A stretch of DNA of 39,520 nt. Origin: Bacteroidales bacterium (GTDB lineage Bacteria > Bacteroidota > Bacteroidia > Bacteroidales > Cfx3-03). Location: the NCBI GenBank assembly GCA_023251485.1, contig JAHEYR010000007.1, positions 1 to 39,520 of the forward strand, in the 5' to 3' direction. Under the pieces are notes generated by a model that was not told the DNA's origin, ran no database searches, and worked only from the letters and a program-made list of their open reading frames with translations. A program made the position numbers and the translations under genes. Shown here piece after piece: positions 8,288 to 17,388 of this stretch (positions within the stretch are counted from its first letter, which is position 1; each line of letters opens with the position of its first letter).

Positions 8288-9550
8288 TTATTCGTAACGT
8301 AATGCATCAATTGGTCTTACTTTAATTGCTCTACGAGCGGGGATCAAACCAGCCAAAGCCCCTGAAATGATTAAGATTGTTAAAGCAGTAATTGCCATAT
8401 TAAAATCAACGGATGGATTTTTAAACATCTGTCGCGACTCAACATTGCTTGTCATCGCCATATTAATCAGTTGTATCAAACCGACCCCAAGGGTTAGTCC
8501 AACAAAACCGGCAATAGTGGTTAAAACCACTGATTCCATCACAATTTGCGATATTATTGCAATCGGTGAAGCACCAATGGCACGTTGAATACCTATTTCT
8601 TTTGTCCGTTCCTTTACAATAACCAGCATGATATTACTGATTCCGATAACGCCGGCTAAAAGGGTTCCGGTTCCAACTAACCAAACCAGAAAGTCGATAC
8701 CCATAAACAGACCGCCTATCTGTTTGAAGATCTCTTCCAGGTTAAAGTTTCCTATTGCCTGTTCGTCATTTGGTGCGATAGTATGCCGTCTCTTTAATAA
8801 TTTAATGGCTTTATCACCAACACTTGCTGCACTGCTTCCAGTCTTTGCCGTTACTGCAATGAAGTCTAATGAATTACCAAAGTTATAGGCTCTCTGTACA
8901 GTGGTAAAAGGCATGAAGATGGTTTGTTGTTTATCCCCACCAAAGTTTATGTTTTGGCTTTTAGGTTTAAATACACCAATAACCTGAAACCATACACCTT
9001 GAATACGTATGTATTGTCCTATCGGATTCTCCCCATTCTTAAATAATACCTCTTGTACTCTATTTCCGATTACAGCTACTTTTCTTGAGTCAATCACGTC
9101 CTTATCATTGAGCAGACGCCCCTGAATCACATTTACAGGATCGATTTTACACCAATCGGGTACGTCGCCAAATAATGTAAAGACTCCACCTTTTAGTCCA
9201 TGAATTACATTATCACCCGGTCCACTGTTTACTCCAATTCTGGGTGCTATATGCTCTATATCGGGCACCTCTTTTCTTAGTGCATCAAGGTCGTCATTGT
9301 TGAATTTAAAGTTTCTTCCACGAGGTAGTCCTTTATAAGGAATAGTAGTCGACTGCGACCAAATGAAAACACTGTTGGTTGCAAAATCTTTCATGCCATC
9401 GGTAACGCCATTTCTGAGACCATTACCCGATCCCATCATCACTACAAGCATAAAAATACCCCAGAACACACCAAATGCCGTAAAGAATGTGCGCATTTTG
9501 TTTTTTTGCAACACATGATATATCTCTTGCCATCTATCTAAATCAAACAT
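8288..9550 (-). CDS. MacB/FtsX-type ABC transporter permease (second copy)
   Basis: The 420-residue protein has one N-terminal helix (about 20-45, FFTAFGVFWGIFMLVVMMGS), a large periplasmic MacB_PCD domain, and three helices in the C-terminal FtsX domain. The conserved RTKEIGIQRAIGASP loop lies before the C-terminal helices, and the protein ends in the RRAIKVRPIDALRYE motif usual for this family. The ATPase is separate, unlike E. coli MacB where it is fused. It is clearly paralogous to the gene just upstream, from which it is separated by 28 bp, so the pair probably forms a heterodimeric exporter. Confidence 0.88.
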   Translation of the reverse strand: MFDLDRWQEIYHVLQKNKMRTFFTAFGVFWGIFMLVVMMGSGNGLRNGVTDGMKDFATNSVFIWSQSTTIPYKGLPRGRNFKFNNDDLDALRKEVPDIEHIAPRIGVNSGPGDNVIHGLKGGVFTLFGDVPDWCKIDPVNVIQGRLLNDKDVIDSRKVAVIGNRVQEVLFKNGENPIGQYIRIQGVWFQVIGVFKPKSQNINFGGDKQQTIFMPFTTVQRAYNFGNSLDFIAVTAKTGSSAASVGDKAIKLLKRRHTIAPNDEQAIGNFNLEEIFKQIGGLFMGIDFLVWLVGTGTLLAGVIGISNIMLVIVKERTKEIGIQRAIGASPIAIISQIVMESVVLTTIAGFVGLTLGVGLIQLINMAMTSNVESRQMFKNPSVDFNMAITALTILIISGALAGLIPARRAIKVRPIDALRYE

Positions 9551-9578
9551 AGTCAGATCGATTTTATAATGTGATTAA

Positions 9579-10811
9579 TTATTCGTCTCTTAATGCCTCA
9601 ATGGGTTTAATTGCTGCAGCTTTACGGGCAGGGATAAAGCCGGCAACAGCACCTGCCAGAATCAGTAGAACTGTTGCAGAAATTGCAACCGACAGATCTG
9701 CTTCAGGATTTACAAAGAATTGAGTACGTACATTTTTTGCTACGATTTCCAGAATTCCAATTCCCAGAACCATTCCAATATATCCGGCCAGTGAAGTAAT
9801 GAATATTGATTCCTGTAAAATCATACTGATGATAGACCAGGGAGTAGCACCAATGGCTTTGCGGATACCAATCTCTTTGGTACGTTCGCGTACAACCACT
9901 ACCATAATATTGCTTACACCTACTATCCCGGCAATAATGGTCCCAAAACCAATGATCCAGATGAAAAGACGGATACCGGCAAACAGACTTAAAAGCTGTA
10001 TATACTCTTCGAGGGCACTATATGAAAACATAGCTTGCGTATCTGATGGATCATAATGATGTCGTTTTGCCATTATGTTTTTCAACCGTTCGTGTATCGC
10101 CTTGCTCTGTTCTTCCGTTGCGTTCCCGGTAGTTACTGAGATATTATGCAATATATTAAAACCAGAGAAGACGCGTTGAGCAGTAGAGATGGGCATATAT
10201 AATGTTTTTGCGTCACGCTCACGTTCATTATCAGGAATATATACACCAATTACCTGAAAAGGAACACCCGATACGGTGATGTAATTACCCAAAGCTTCTC
10301 CATTTTTAAAAAGACTCTCTTTGGCTTTCTTACTTATTACAGCAACTTTGTTGAATTGTTGAAGATCGAATGTGTTGAAAAACCGTCCTGATGTCATATC
10401 AACCTTTTCAATCTTGATAAATTCAGGATGTACTGCTCTTAAATCCATAGCAGCAAACTCCTTTTTATAAGCCACAATAGCATTATTCGAGATATAGTAT
10501 CTCCCCGAGCTAAACTCTATTCCCTTCGTGCTCTCTTTAATGTAGTCGAGATCTTCGTTGGTATACTGAATCTGACGTCCGGTTTTATTTCCCTTATATG
10601 CTTTACTGGTTTGTCCGGGATAAAGGAAGATAGCATTTTTAGCTCTTTTATCAAATTGAATATGAACAGAGTTTTCCATTCCCTTGCCACTTCCCAACAA
10701 AAGAATTAACATGAAGATACCCCATGCTACACTAAACCCGGTCAGAAAAGTCCGCAGTTTATTTTTACTGATGGTAGCAAATATCTCTTGCCACTTGTCA
10801 ATATCAAACAT
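9579..10811 (-). CDS. MacB/FtsX-type ABC transporter permease (first copy)
   Basis: The 410-residue protein shares its start (MFDIDKWQEIF), the first membrane helix with WGIFMLILLLGSG, the MacB-like periplasmic domain, the loop RTKEIGIRKAIGATP and the ending ARKAAAIKPIEALRDE with its downstream paralogue. It therefore looks like the product of a tandem duplication. It starts 3 bp after the stop of the ATPase gene, which implies translational coupling. Together these parts make a tripartite exporter for an unknown substrate such as a peptide, lipid, antibiotic or siderophore. Confidence 0.88.
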   Translation of the reverse strand: MFDIDKWQEIFATISKNKLRTFLTGFSVAWGIFMLILLLGSGKGMENSVHIQFDKRAKNAIFLYPGQTSKAYKGNKTGRQIQYTNEDLDYIKESTKGIEFSSGRYYISNNAIVAYKKEFAAMDLRAVHPEFIKIEKVDMTSGRFFNTFDLQQFNKVAVISKKAKESLFKNGEALGNYITVSGVPFQVIGVYIPDNERERDAKTLYMPISTAQRVFSGFNILHNISVTTGNATEEQSKAIHERLKNIMAKRHHYDPSDTQAMFSYSALEEYIQLLSLFAGIRLFIWIIGFGTIIAGIVGVSNIMVVVVRERTKEIGIRKAIGATPWSIISMILQESIFITSLAGYIGMVLGIGILEIVAKNVRTQFFVNPEADLSVAISATVLLILAGAVAGFIPARKAAAIKPIEALRDE

Positions 10812-10814
10812 GAG

Positions 10815-11540
10815 TTAGTTGGATTGAGTGGTTAATAGTACATTATGGTGTTGTTTCAGCATCTCAGGTGTAAGATTGTCATGTTCAATCAAACCATCAC
10901 GCAGTCGGATGATTCTATTGGTACTCATGGCAACTTCATTTTCGTGGGTAACGATAATGACGGTGATCCCGGTTTTATTAATTTCCTTAAATATTTCCAT
11001 CACCTCTTTAGAGGTAGTACTATCCAAAGCCCCGGTTGGTTCGTCGGCTAAAATAATCTTCGGTTTACTGATTAGTGCACGCGCAATAGCTAATCGCTGT
11101 TTCTGTCCTCCCGATAGTTCGCTCGGTAGATGATTGGCCCAATCTTTCAGTCCCATCATATCAAGATACTCTAATGCCATGATGTTCCTTTTTTTCCGGC
11201 TAACCTTTTTATAATATAAAGGAAGCGCAACATTTTCAACCGCATTCTTAAATGAAATCAGGTTAAATGATTGAAAAACAAAACCGATATATTGATTTCT
11301 CAACAAAGCAGCTTGGGTTTCGTTCATATGCTTTATTACCTTTCCATCCAGTATAAATTCTCCCTCATCATAAGTATCCAGAATGCCAACAATATTCAGT
11401 AATGTAGATTTCCCGGATCCAGATGCACCCATGATAGAGACGAGTTCGCCGTTTCCGATGTGTAGATCAATTCCTTTTAGTACGTGTAGACTGGTTGAGC
11501 CAATTCCGTATGATTTGTGCAAGTTGTTTAGGCGGATCAT
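10815..11540 (-). CDS. ABC transporter ATP-binding protein (MacB/LolD class)
   Basis: The 241-residue ATPase energises the downstream permeases. Walker A is GASGSGKST at residues 38-46. The Q-loop region is FVFQSFNLI, the signature is LSGGQKQRLAIARAL, and Walker B is ILADEPTGALDS, with the switch histidine in VTHE. The GALDS form of the D-loop and the Y-G-x-G-rich N-terminus are typical of the LolD/MacB subfamily. It is the first gene of a five-gene minus-strand operon. It is divergent from the sensor kinase gene, with about 100 bp between them. No perfect -7 element was found for it; TAACTTTT is the nearest candidate. Confidence 0.92.
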   Translation of the reverse strand: MIRLNNLHKSYGIGSTSLHVLKGIDLHIGNGELVSIMGASGSGKSTLLNIVGILDTYDEGEFILDGKVIKHMNETQAALLRNQYIGFVFQSFNLISFKNAVENVALPLYYKKVSRKKRNIMALEYLDMMGLKDWANHLPSELSGGQKQRLAIARALISKPKIILADEPTGALDSTTSKEVMEIFKEINKTGITVIIVTHENEVAMSTNRIIRLRDGLIEHDNLTPEMLKQHHNVLLTTQSN

Positions 11541-11630
11541 GATAAGTGCTTTTTGTTGCTAAATGATCATTTTTATACATCCTTTGACTACATGTTGATC
11601 AAAAAGTTACAGTCAAATGATAAAATGAGT

Positions 11631-11638
11631 TAATTTTG
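11631..11638 (+). promoter_or_regulatory. -7 promoter element for the kinase-hemW operon
   Basis: TAATTTTG is an exact TAnnTTTG match on the plus strand. Transcription would begin close to 11645, which falls inside the longest version of the kinase reading frame (first TTG at 11643). This favours the internal start at 11679. Confidence 0.5.
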
Positions 11639-11678
11639 AAGTTTGAGTTATTCTGTATTCATTCAAAAGATTTGTGCA

Positions 11679-13172
11679 TTGAGCATCTACACACAAAAGC
11701 GTCATTGGAAGTGGGTTTTATTTGTTATAGCCGTTCTAATTGTAATCATATCAATTTTCTACACCAATATATTGGTAAAGAAGATTGCAAGTGATGAACG
11801 CGAAAAGATAAGAACATGGTCTAAGGCTGTTCAACAACAAGCTGAGTTGGTTAGCAACAATGAAATCTATTATCGCAAAATGCAGCTCGAAGAGCAAAAA
11901 CGTGTTGAGTTACTTGCATTAGCTTATAGAAAGTTAGCGGAATCACCCATGGAAGAAGAAGTTAGTTTATATATTGAAGTCATTTCTCAAAATAAATCTA
12001 TTCCAGTCATTATTACCGATGTAGACCGGAATATTAAATGGGTAGGAAATTATAATATTAAAATCGGTACCAAATTGAGTGGGAAACTGCTTAAGGATTT
12101 TACTAAATACCCACCTGTTGAAATAAAATACGGTAAGACAGATTATTTATACTATAAAGATTCTCAAATTTTTACAGAGCTCCGTGAGTTTTACGATACC
12201 AATGTTCAGTCTTTCTTTTCCGAAGTAGCCAATAATTATGCATCGGTACCCGTCATTATTACCGACGTTACCAAAACAAAGATCATCAACAGTGGTAATA
12301 TATCACGAACCCGTTTAAACGAACCCGAATTTCTTAAACAAACGATTAACGAAATGAGCTCAGAAAACGAGCCCATTCAGGTAGAAATTAGCGGACACGG
12401 AACGCAGTATATCTTTTATAAGGATTCAAAATTGCTCACCCAGCTTCGCTATTACCCGGTCATTATGTTTTTGATTATTGGTATCTTTTTAGTCGTCGCC
12501 TACCTTTTATTCAGTATTGCCCGCAAGGCTGAGCAAAATCAGGTATGGGTGGGATTGGCAAAGGAAACGGCCCACCAGCTTGGAACGCCACTCTCTTCAA
12601 TTATGGCATGGGTTGAGATTTTAAAGATGCAGGATGTAAGTGAGGAAACGATTGTTGAGATGCAAAAGGATGTCGATCGGCTCCAGACTGTGGCAGAACG
12701 CTTTTCGAAGATAGGATCGCAGACTACGCTCACCAAGATGAATATCACCGAACTGATCTATAACTCTATTGCTTATCTGAAAACCAGAACTTCACAAAAC
12801 GTAAGATACTATATCCTAACTCCCAGTGAGGTTAATATTTACGCTCCGATTAACCAACAGCTATTCGAGTGGGTCATCGAAAACTTATGTAAGAATGCTG
12901 TTGATGCCATGGAAGGTAAAGGATCAATTACCATTAACATTACTGAAGATCAGCATACCGTCTCATTAGATATTACTGATACGGGCAAAGGAATCCCCAA
13001 ATCGAAATTCAAAACCATTTTCAATCCCGGATATACCAGCAAACAGAGAGGGTGGGGACTAGGCTTGTCGCTTTCAGAACGCATCATTACCAATTACCAC
13101 TCAGGGAAGATTTTTGTTAAATCATCTATCATCGATAAAGGAACTACTTTCCGGATTATCCTTAAAAAATAA
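11679..13172 (+). CDS. Membrane sensor histidine kinase with duplicated sensor segment
   Basis: The frame is open from a TTG at 11643, but no ATG precedes the first membrane helix. The TTG at 11679 is preferred: it gives the start SIYTQKRHWKW just before the helix, and the -7 element sits immediately upstream of 11643. Numbering here is from 11643. Helix 1 is at about 24-42, and a periplasmic coiled coil and sensor region run from 50 to 270. Helix 2 is at 272-292. The phospho-acceptor box is KETAHQLGTP with H311. The ATPase domain has ENLCKNAVDAM, DTGKGIP and GWGLGLSLSERI. Two similar blocks (PVIITD...YKDS) occur in the sensor region. No response regulator gene is adjacent. Confidence 0.87.
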   Translation: MSIYTQKRHWKWVLFVIAVLIVIISIFYTNILVKKIASDEREKIRTWSKAVQQQAELVSNNEIYYRKMQLEEQKRVELLALAYRKLAESPMEEEVSLYIEVISQNKSIPVIITDVDRNIKWVGNYNIKIGTKLSGKLLKDFTKYPPVEIKYGKTDYLYYKDSQIFTELREFYDTNVQSFFSEVANNYASVPVIITDVTKTKIINSGNISRTRLNEPEFLKQTINEMSSENEPIQVEISGHGTQYIFYKDSKLLTQLRYYPVIMFLIIGIFLVVAYLLFSIARKAEQNQVWVGLAKETAHQLGTPLSSIMAWVEILKMQDVSEETIVEMQKDVDRLQTVAERFSKIGSQTTLTKMNITELIYNSIAYLKTRTSQNVRYYILTPSEVNIYAPINQQLFEWVIENLCKNAVDAMEGKGSITINITEDQHTVSLDITDTGKGIPKSKFKTIFNPGYTSKQRGWGLGLSLSERIITNYHSGKIFVKSSIIDKGTTFRIILKK

Positions 13173-13177
13173 ATTCT

Positions 13178-14314
13178 ATGGCAGGAATCTATATCCATGT
13201 TCCTTTTTGCAAACAAAAGTGCCACTATTGCAATTTTTTTTCGGTGGCATCACTCCGAAATAAAAAGGAGATGGTTCAAGCAATTGTTGCCGAGCTAAAA
13301 CTTCAGAAATCATATCTTGGCGATGAATCGATAAAGACCATCTATCTGGGTGGTGGCACTCCTTCTTTGCTCACAGAGGATGAGTTAAACCATCTGTTTG
13401 ATGCCATCTACACAAATTATAAGGTAGACAATGACGCCGAGATCACATTGGAAGCCAATCCTGATGATCTCCATACAGAAAAGGCTGATATCATCCGACG
13501 TAGTAAGATAAACCGATTGAGCATCGGTATCCAGAGTTTTCACGACGAGGATCTTCTTGCACTCAACAGAGTTCATTCAGCCCGCCAGTCTCTCGATGCG
13601 ATCAAGACAATGCAAGATTTTGGCATTACTAATATCAGCATCGATTTGATTTATGGCATTCCAGGATTAACCGATGAGACGTGGCACCAGAATCTGGAAA
13701 CGGTAAAGCAGTTGCAAATCCCTCATCTCTCAGCGTATGCTCTCACCGTTGAGGAGCGGACGGCTTTAGATTGGCTGATTAAAAAAGGACGGATGACTCC
13801 GGTTAACGAAGAGATGAGTATTGCTCACTTTCGATATCTACAGCAATACGCACAGGAGAATGGATACGAACACTATGAAATATCCAATTTCTGTCGTCCC
13901 GGAATGTACTCGCGTCACAATACAGCCTACTGGTCGGGACAGAAGTATCTGGGGGTAGGCCCTTCTGCACACTCTTTCGATCAGAATAGCCGGCGTTGGA
14001 ATGTGTCGAACAACACCAGATATATGGAGGGCATCACCAACAACGAACCTGTTTTTGAAGAGGAGGTATTAAAGACTACTCAAAAATACAATGAATATAT
14101 TCTGACTAGCCTCCGAACTCGAAAGGGCTGCAGTCTCAATGATATTAAAGATCATTTTGGGGAAGGATATTATAACACCTTTTTAGCAAACCTCTCGGCC
14201 AGTCAATATCAGCATTGTTTCACTTTTGCTGATCAGCTCTTGGTGCTTACTCCAGAAGGCATGTTGTTTGCTGATGCCATCACTGCCGAACTCTTTATTT
14301 CGGACGAAAGATAA
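13178..14314 (+). CDS. hemW: Radical SAM heme chaperone HemW
   Basis: The 378-residue protein belongs to the HemN/HemW group of radical SAM enzymes. The start IYIHVPFCKQKCHYCNF carries the CX3CX2C cluster ligands C11, C15 and C18. GGGTPS and IGIQSFHDEDL follow, then the C-terminal HemN_C region. HemW binds heme and delivers it to respiratory proteins, while true coproporphyrinogen dehydrogenase (HemN) is longer, about 450 residues, and has an extra N-terminal cysteine-containing segment that is missing here. It lies 5 bp after the kinase stop, so the two are co-transcribed. The ATG gives the expected N-terminus for HemW. Confidence 0.88.
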   Translation: MAGIYIHVPFCKQKCHYCNFFSVASLRNKKEMVQAIVAELKLQKSYLGDESIKTIYLGGGTPSLLTEDELNHLFDAIYTNYKVDNDAEITLEANPDDLHTEKADIIRRSKINRLSIGIQSFHDEDLLALNRVHSARQSLDAIKTMQDFGITNISIDLIYGIPGLTDETWHQNLETVKQLQIPHLSAYALTVEERTALDWLIKKGRMTPVNEEMSIAHFRYLQQYAQENGYEHYEISNFCRPGMYSRHNTAYWSGQKYLGVGPSAHSFDQNSRRWNVSNNTRYMEGITNNEPVFEEEVLKTTQKYNEYILTSLRTRKGCSLNDIKDHFGEGYYNTFLANLSASQYQHCFTFADQLLVLTPEGMLFADAITAELFISDER

Positions 14315-14322
14315 AACACCTC

Positions 14323-14344
14323 GAGACGCACGATCGTGCGTCTC
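14323..14344. repeat. Perfect 22-bp palindrome, REP-like element
   Basis: Two inverted copies of GAGACGCACGA abut without a spacer. The core GACGCAC...GTGCGTC is the same as in the longer inverted pair at 35736-35817, so it belongs to one interspersed repeat family. It lies between the convergent hemW and endonuclease genes and could also act as a bidirectional transcription stop. Confidence 0.85.
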
Positions 14345-14374
14345 TAAACAAATGGGTTATTGAATCCATCCGTT

Positions 14375-15442
14375 TTATTTTAGCTTCACCTTTAACACTA
14401 CCGGTTGATGATCCGAATTCTCAAAGCCATTCGCAACTGTTTTAACCGATACGATCTTAATATTGGGCGAGGTTAAAAAGAAATCAATAATCGTCGTAGG
14501 TGTTCTGCCTTTCAGATAAGCTTCATTTACATTTCTGTTTGTAGCTTTCGATTGATCGACAGCCCAGTTCCATCCCTCAGGTTTAAAAGTATCCGGGACA
14601 TGTTCAAAAGCAAATACCTTGTTTCCGTCAGTAATTAACGAAGTATTAAAGTGTGGCGGATTCTGATTCCAATCACCCCCGACAATGACATACTGTCCTT
14701 TTGCGTAAAGATCAGTTATCAACGCCTTGATTTTTTCAAGTTCCATCTTTCTTGCTTCTGCAGCATCACTAAAAGCAGAGTTATGAAGATTGATCAACGA
14801 AAGTGTTTTCCCCGAAGGAAGTGTAAATTGTGTGTGAATAAAACAGCGATCGAGTAGAAACAATCGTTTTGGCCAACTATAGCTTCCTTGCAACGCATAG
14901 CGGGTGGCATTATCAGGTACAAGTGTACTCAATGTCATTTGTCCTGCCGACACCCTTCCCATAGGCTCCCTTAGCGGAACCGGTACAAAAGGAACATCAT
15001 AATTTTTGGCAAAGACACTGTGAAAGCCGGGCATTACCTCCTCTACCTTAGCTACCTCATCTATTTTATATGTTCTGTGTGAATAGGCATCTACCTCTTG
15101 CAAAAAGACGAAGCTAGCCGAATCTACTGAGTTTATCGTTTGCAGGATATGTTGGAGATATCTCCTACATTGCGCCTTTGTAGGTCTCACCATTGTACCT
15201 CCTTCATAGAAGAAATCCATATCTTTACCCAACCCGGCATATCCTATGTTCCATGTAAGCAGATTAAATGTATCCTTCAGGTCTTTTTGCGAAGCAGTTG
15301 AACTCAAAACAATTTTAAGATCTGAAACCGGTAATGGCTTATATTTTACTAATGTCACATAACCAAGAAAGCCGGCTATGCACAACGCCATAAACAAAAT
15401 AAACAGGCCCAATGTTACGAGCAATCCTTTTATAAGTTTCAT
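14375..15442 (-). CDS. Endonuclease/exonuclease/phosphatase family protein
   Basis: The protein belongs to the metal-dependent EEP phosphohydrolase fold, which includes exonuclease III, DNase I and lipid or inositol phosphatases. Motifs in order are LTWNIGYAG (metal and substrate Asn), FLQEVD (catalytic Glu), GGDWNQNPP (Asp/Asn pair) and the terminal NSDHQPVVLK (catalytic His). An N-terminal membrane helix (LIKGLLVTLGLFILFMALCI) makes it membrane-anchored with the domain outside the cytoplasm, so a phosphodiester lipid or extracellular substrate is more likely than genomic DNA. The frame extends to a TTG at 15457, but the ATG at 15442 is the better start. The substrate is not determinable. 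Confidence 0.8.
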   Translation of the reverse strand: MKLIKGLLVTLGLFILFMALCIAGFLGYVTLVKYKPLPVSDLKIVLSSTASQKDLKDTFNLLTWNIGYAGLGKDMDFFYEGGTMVRPTKAQCRRYLQHILQTINSVDSASFVFLQEVDAYSHRTYKIDEVAKVEEVMPGFHSVFAKNYDVPFVPVPLREPMGRVSAGQMTLSTLVPDNATRYALQGSYSWPKRLFLLDRCFIHTQFTLPSGKTLSLINLHNSAFSDAAEARKMELEKIKALITDLYAKGQYVIVGGDWNQNPPHFNTSLITDGNKVFAFEHVPDTFKPEGWNWAVDQSKATNRNVNEAYLKGRTPTTIIDFFLTSPNIKIVSVKTVANGFENSDHQPVVLKVKLK

Positions 15443-15843
15443 AAGCCCTCTCTTCAATTAATTATTAAAAATAAGCATTGCCGGCACTAGATATTCAACC
15501 ATCCCAAATAATTTATGATTTTTTAAAGTTAGAATAAAATTGAAATCACGAAACAAAAATACTTTTCACCATTACAGCACGTCACTTTATAAACCCGAAA
15601 AGATTGCCAAGGGTAAAAGCCATTATATCAAATTATAAAAAGATAATGAGTATACCTTCAAAAATCAAGATCATCAAATTATTGATTTTAAATGTACTCA
15701 ATTTGAAAAAATAATTAATGCAAAATGAATAAAAAATGTTCAATATAAATGTCAAACTGTCTATCTCGCCTCACTATAAAGAGACCGGTATTAAATAATT
15801 TTATCTAATTTTATCGCCAGAAAAAACCTAAAACTTGAAATCC
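15443..15843. other. AT-rich divergent intergenic region
   Basis: About 400 bases between the divergent EEP-phosphatase and GH3 genes hold no convincing gene. On the minus strand CAAAAATA at 15554-15561 reads TATTTTTG, an exact -7 promoter match that could serve the EEP gene with a long leader. On the plus side TAATTTTA near 15806-15813 is a near match ahead of GH3. A 22-codon frame around 15646 was not accepted. Confidence 0.5.
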
Positions 15844-17382
15844 ATGCCTATTTTAGGATCCATTATTAAAAGTGCTATTGAATTAGGAAGCAAATTACCT
15901 GTTGAGGGTAACCGAAATTTAAACCCCATCCTGGCGCAGGAGAAAACATTGCGCAAAATGCTTAAGAAGGCTCAAAACACCGCCTTTGGTGAAGAGTATG
16001 AATTTTCAGAACTCATTCGCCGCAAAGATGTTATCAGTGCATTTCAAAATAAAGTTCCTCTTTTCGATTACAACTCCATTCACAAAGCGTGGTGGTATAG
16101 AATACTCAATGGTGAAAGTTATGTGTGTTGGCCTGGCAGTGTTAAATATTTTGCGTTAAGCTCCGGAACATCAGAAGCTACAAGTAAATATCTACCGGTG
16201 ACCAGCGATATGTTGAAAGCCATTAAAAAGACAAGTACCCGACAGATATTCTCTTTAGCCAAATATGATTTTCCAAAGGAATTTTATCAAAAAGGAATCC
16301 TGATGTTGGGTGGTTCAACACATCTTGAATTTAACGGAACCTATTACGAAGGCGATCTCTCAGGTATCACCACCGGTAATATTCCTTTCTGGTTTCAGCA
16401 TTTCTACAAGCCCGGTAAACGTATTTCCCGCGAAAGAAACTGGACTACTAAGCTCGACGAGATTGTCGCTAATGCTGGAAACTGGGATATCGGAGTCATT
16501 GTCGGAGTACCCGCATGGCTTCAGATCCTGATGGAGCGTATCATCAAAGAATACAACCTCAATACCATTCACGATATCTGGCCAAACCTCTCCATCTATG
16601 TTCACGGTGGTGTTTCGTTTACTCCATATATGAAGAGCTTTGAAAAGCTGTTAGCACATCCCATCACCTATATCGAAACATACCTTGCTTCCGAGGGCTT
16701 CATGGCTTATCAAAGTCGTCCAAACTCCGACGGTATGCAGCTGGTACTTGATAACGGACTCTTTTTTGAATTTGTTCCTTTCAACGAACAAAACTTCGAC
16801 GATGACAGCAACCTACGGCCTACCGCAAAGACTGTAACTATTGCCGATGTGGAAGAGGGTGTAGACTATGCACTGTTAATTACCTCGGTAGCCGGAGCAT
16901 ATCGTTATTTAATTGGCGACACCATTCGTTTTACCTCCAAGGAGTTGTCTGAGATCGTCATTACCGGACGTACCAAACACTTCCTGAGTATCTGTGGTGA
17001 ACACCTTTCTCAAGAGAACATGAACAGAGCCATCGAAATGTTGAGTCAACAACTCAATGTCTCCATTACTGAATTCAGTGTAGCCGGTTTCAAATATGAA
17101 AGTATGTTTGCTCATCGCTGGTATCTGGGTACCAATGACACCATCGATATAGAGAAGGCACGCAAATTAATCGACGAGAATCTAAAACTACTCAACGATG
17201 ATTATAGGGTAGAACGACTACATGCAGTGCGCGATGTATTTGTGGAGGTGCTTCCGGTCGAGGTCTTCTATAACTACATGCGAAAATGTGGTAAAGAAGG
17301 TTCTCAAAATAAATTCCCAAGAGTACTAAAAACAGCTAAGTTAGAAAATTGGGAACAATATCTCAAGTCAATAGGAAAATAA
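15844..17382 (+). CDS. GH3 auxin-responsive promoter family protein (acyl-adenylating)
   Basis: This 512-residue protein is of the GH3 family within the adenylate-forming (ANL) superfamily. Plant GH3 enzymes join carboxylic acids to amino acids through an acyl-AMP. Family motifs are visible: LSSGTSEATSKYLPV (phosphate loop) near residue 105, YIETYLASEGFMA in the middle, and AGAYRYLIGDTIRFTS further on. The frame opens at a TTG (15835), but the ATG at 15844 gives the usual Bacteroidota start MPILGSIIKSAIEL. A LysE-type exporter follows after 6 bp. The bacterial substrate is not established. The length fits the family. Confidence 0.85.
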   Translation: MPILGSIIKSAIELGSKLPVEGNRNLNPILAQEKTLRKMLKKAQNTAFGEEYEFSELIRRKDVISAFQNKVPLFDYNSIHKAWWYRILNGESYVCWPGSVKYFALSSGTSEATSKYLPVTSDMLKAIKKTSTRQIFSLAKYDFPKEFYQKGILMLGGSTHLEFNGTYYEGDLSGITTGNIPFWFQHFYKPGKRISRERNWTTKLDEIVANAGNWDIGVIVGVPAWLQILMERIIKEYNLNTIHDIWPNLSIYVHGGVSFTPYMKSFEKLLAHPITYIETYLASEGFMAYQSRPNSDGMQLVLDNGLFFEFVPFNEQNFDDDSNLRPTAKTVTIADVEEGVDYALLITSVAGAYRYLIGDTIRFTSKELSEIVITGRTKHFLSICGEHLSQENMNRAIEMLSQQLNVSITEFSVAGFKYESMFAHRWYLGTNDTIDIEKARKLIDENLKLLNDDYRVERLHAVRDVFVEVLPVEVFYNYMRKCGKEGSQNKFPRVLKTAKLENWEQYLKSIGK

Positions 17383-17388
17383 GATAAA

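Noticed and set aside
13178-14314. Considered as oxygen-independent coproporphyrinogen III oxidase (HemN)
   Set aside because: The protein is too short and lacks the N-terminal extension of HemN; its start, with the CX3CX2C near residue 11, is that of HemW.
15646-15714. 22-codon ATG frame in the intergenic region before GH3
   Set aside because: It is AT-rich with low complexity (Lys, Ile, Leu), has no ribosome-binding-like stretch, and no conserved feature.
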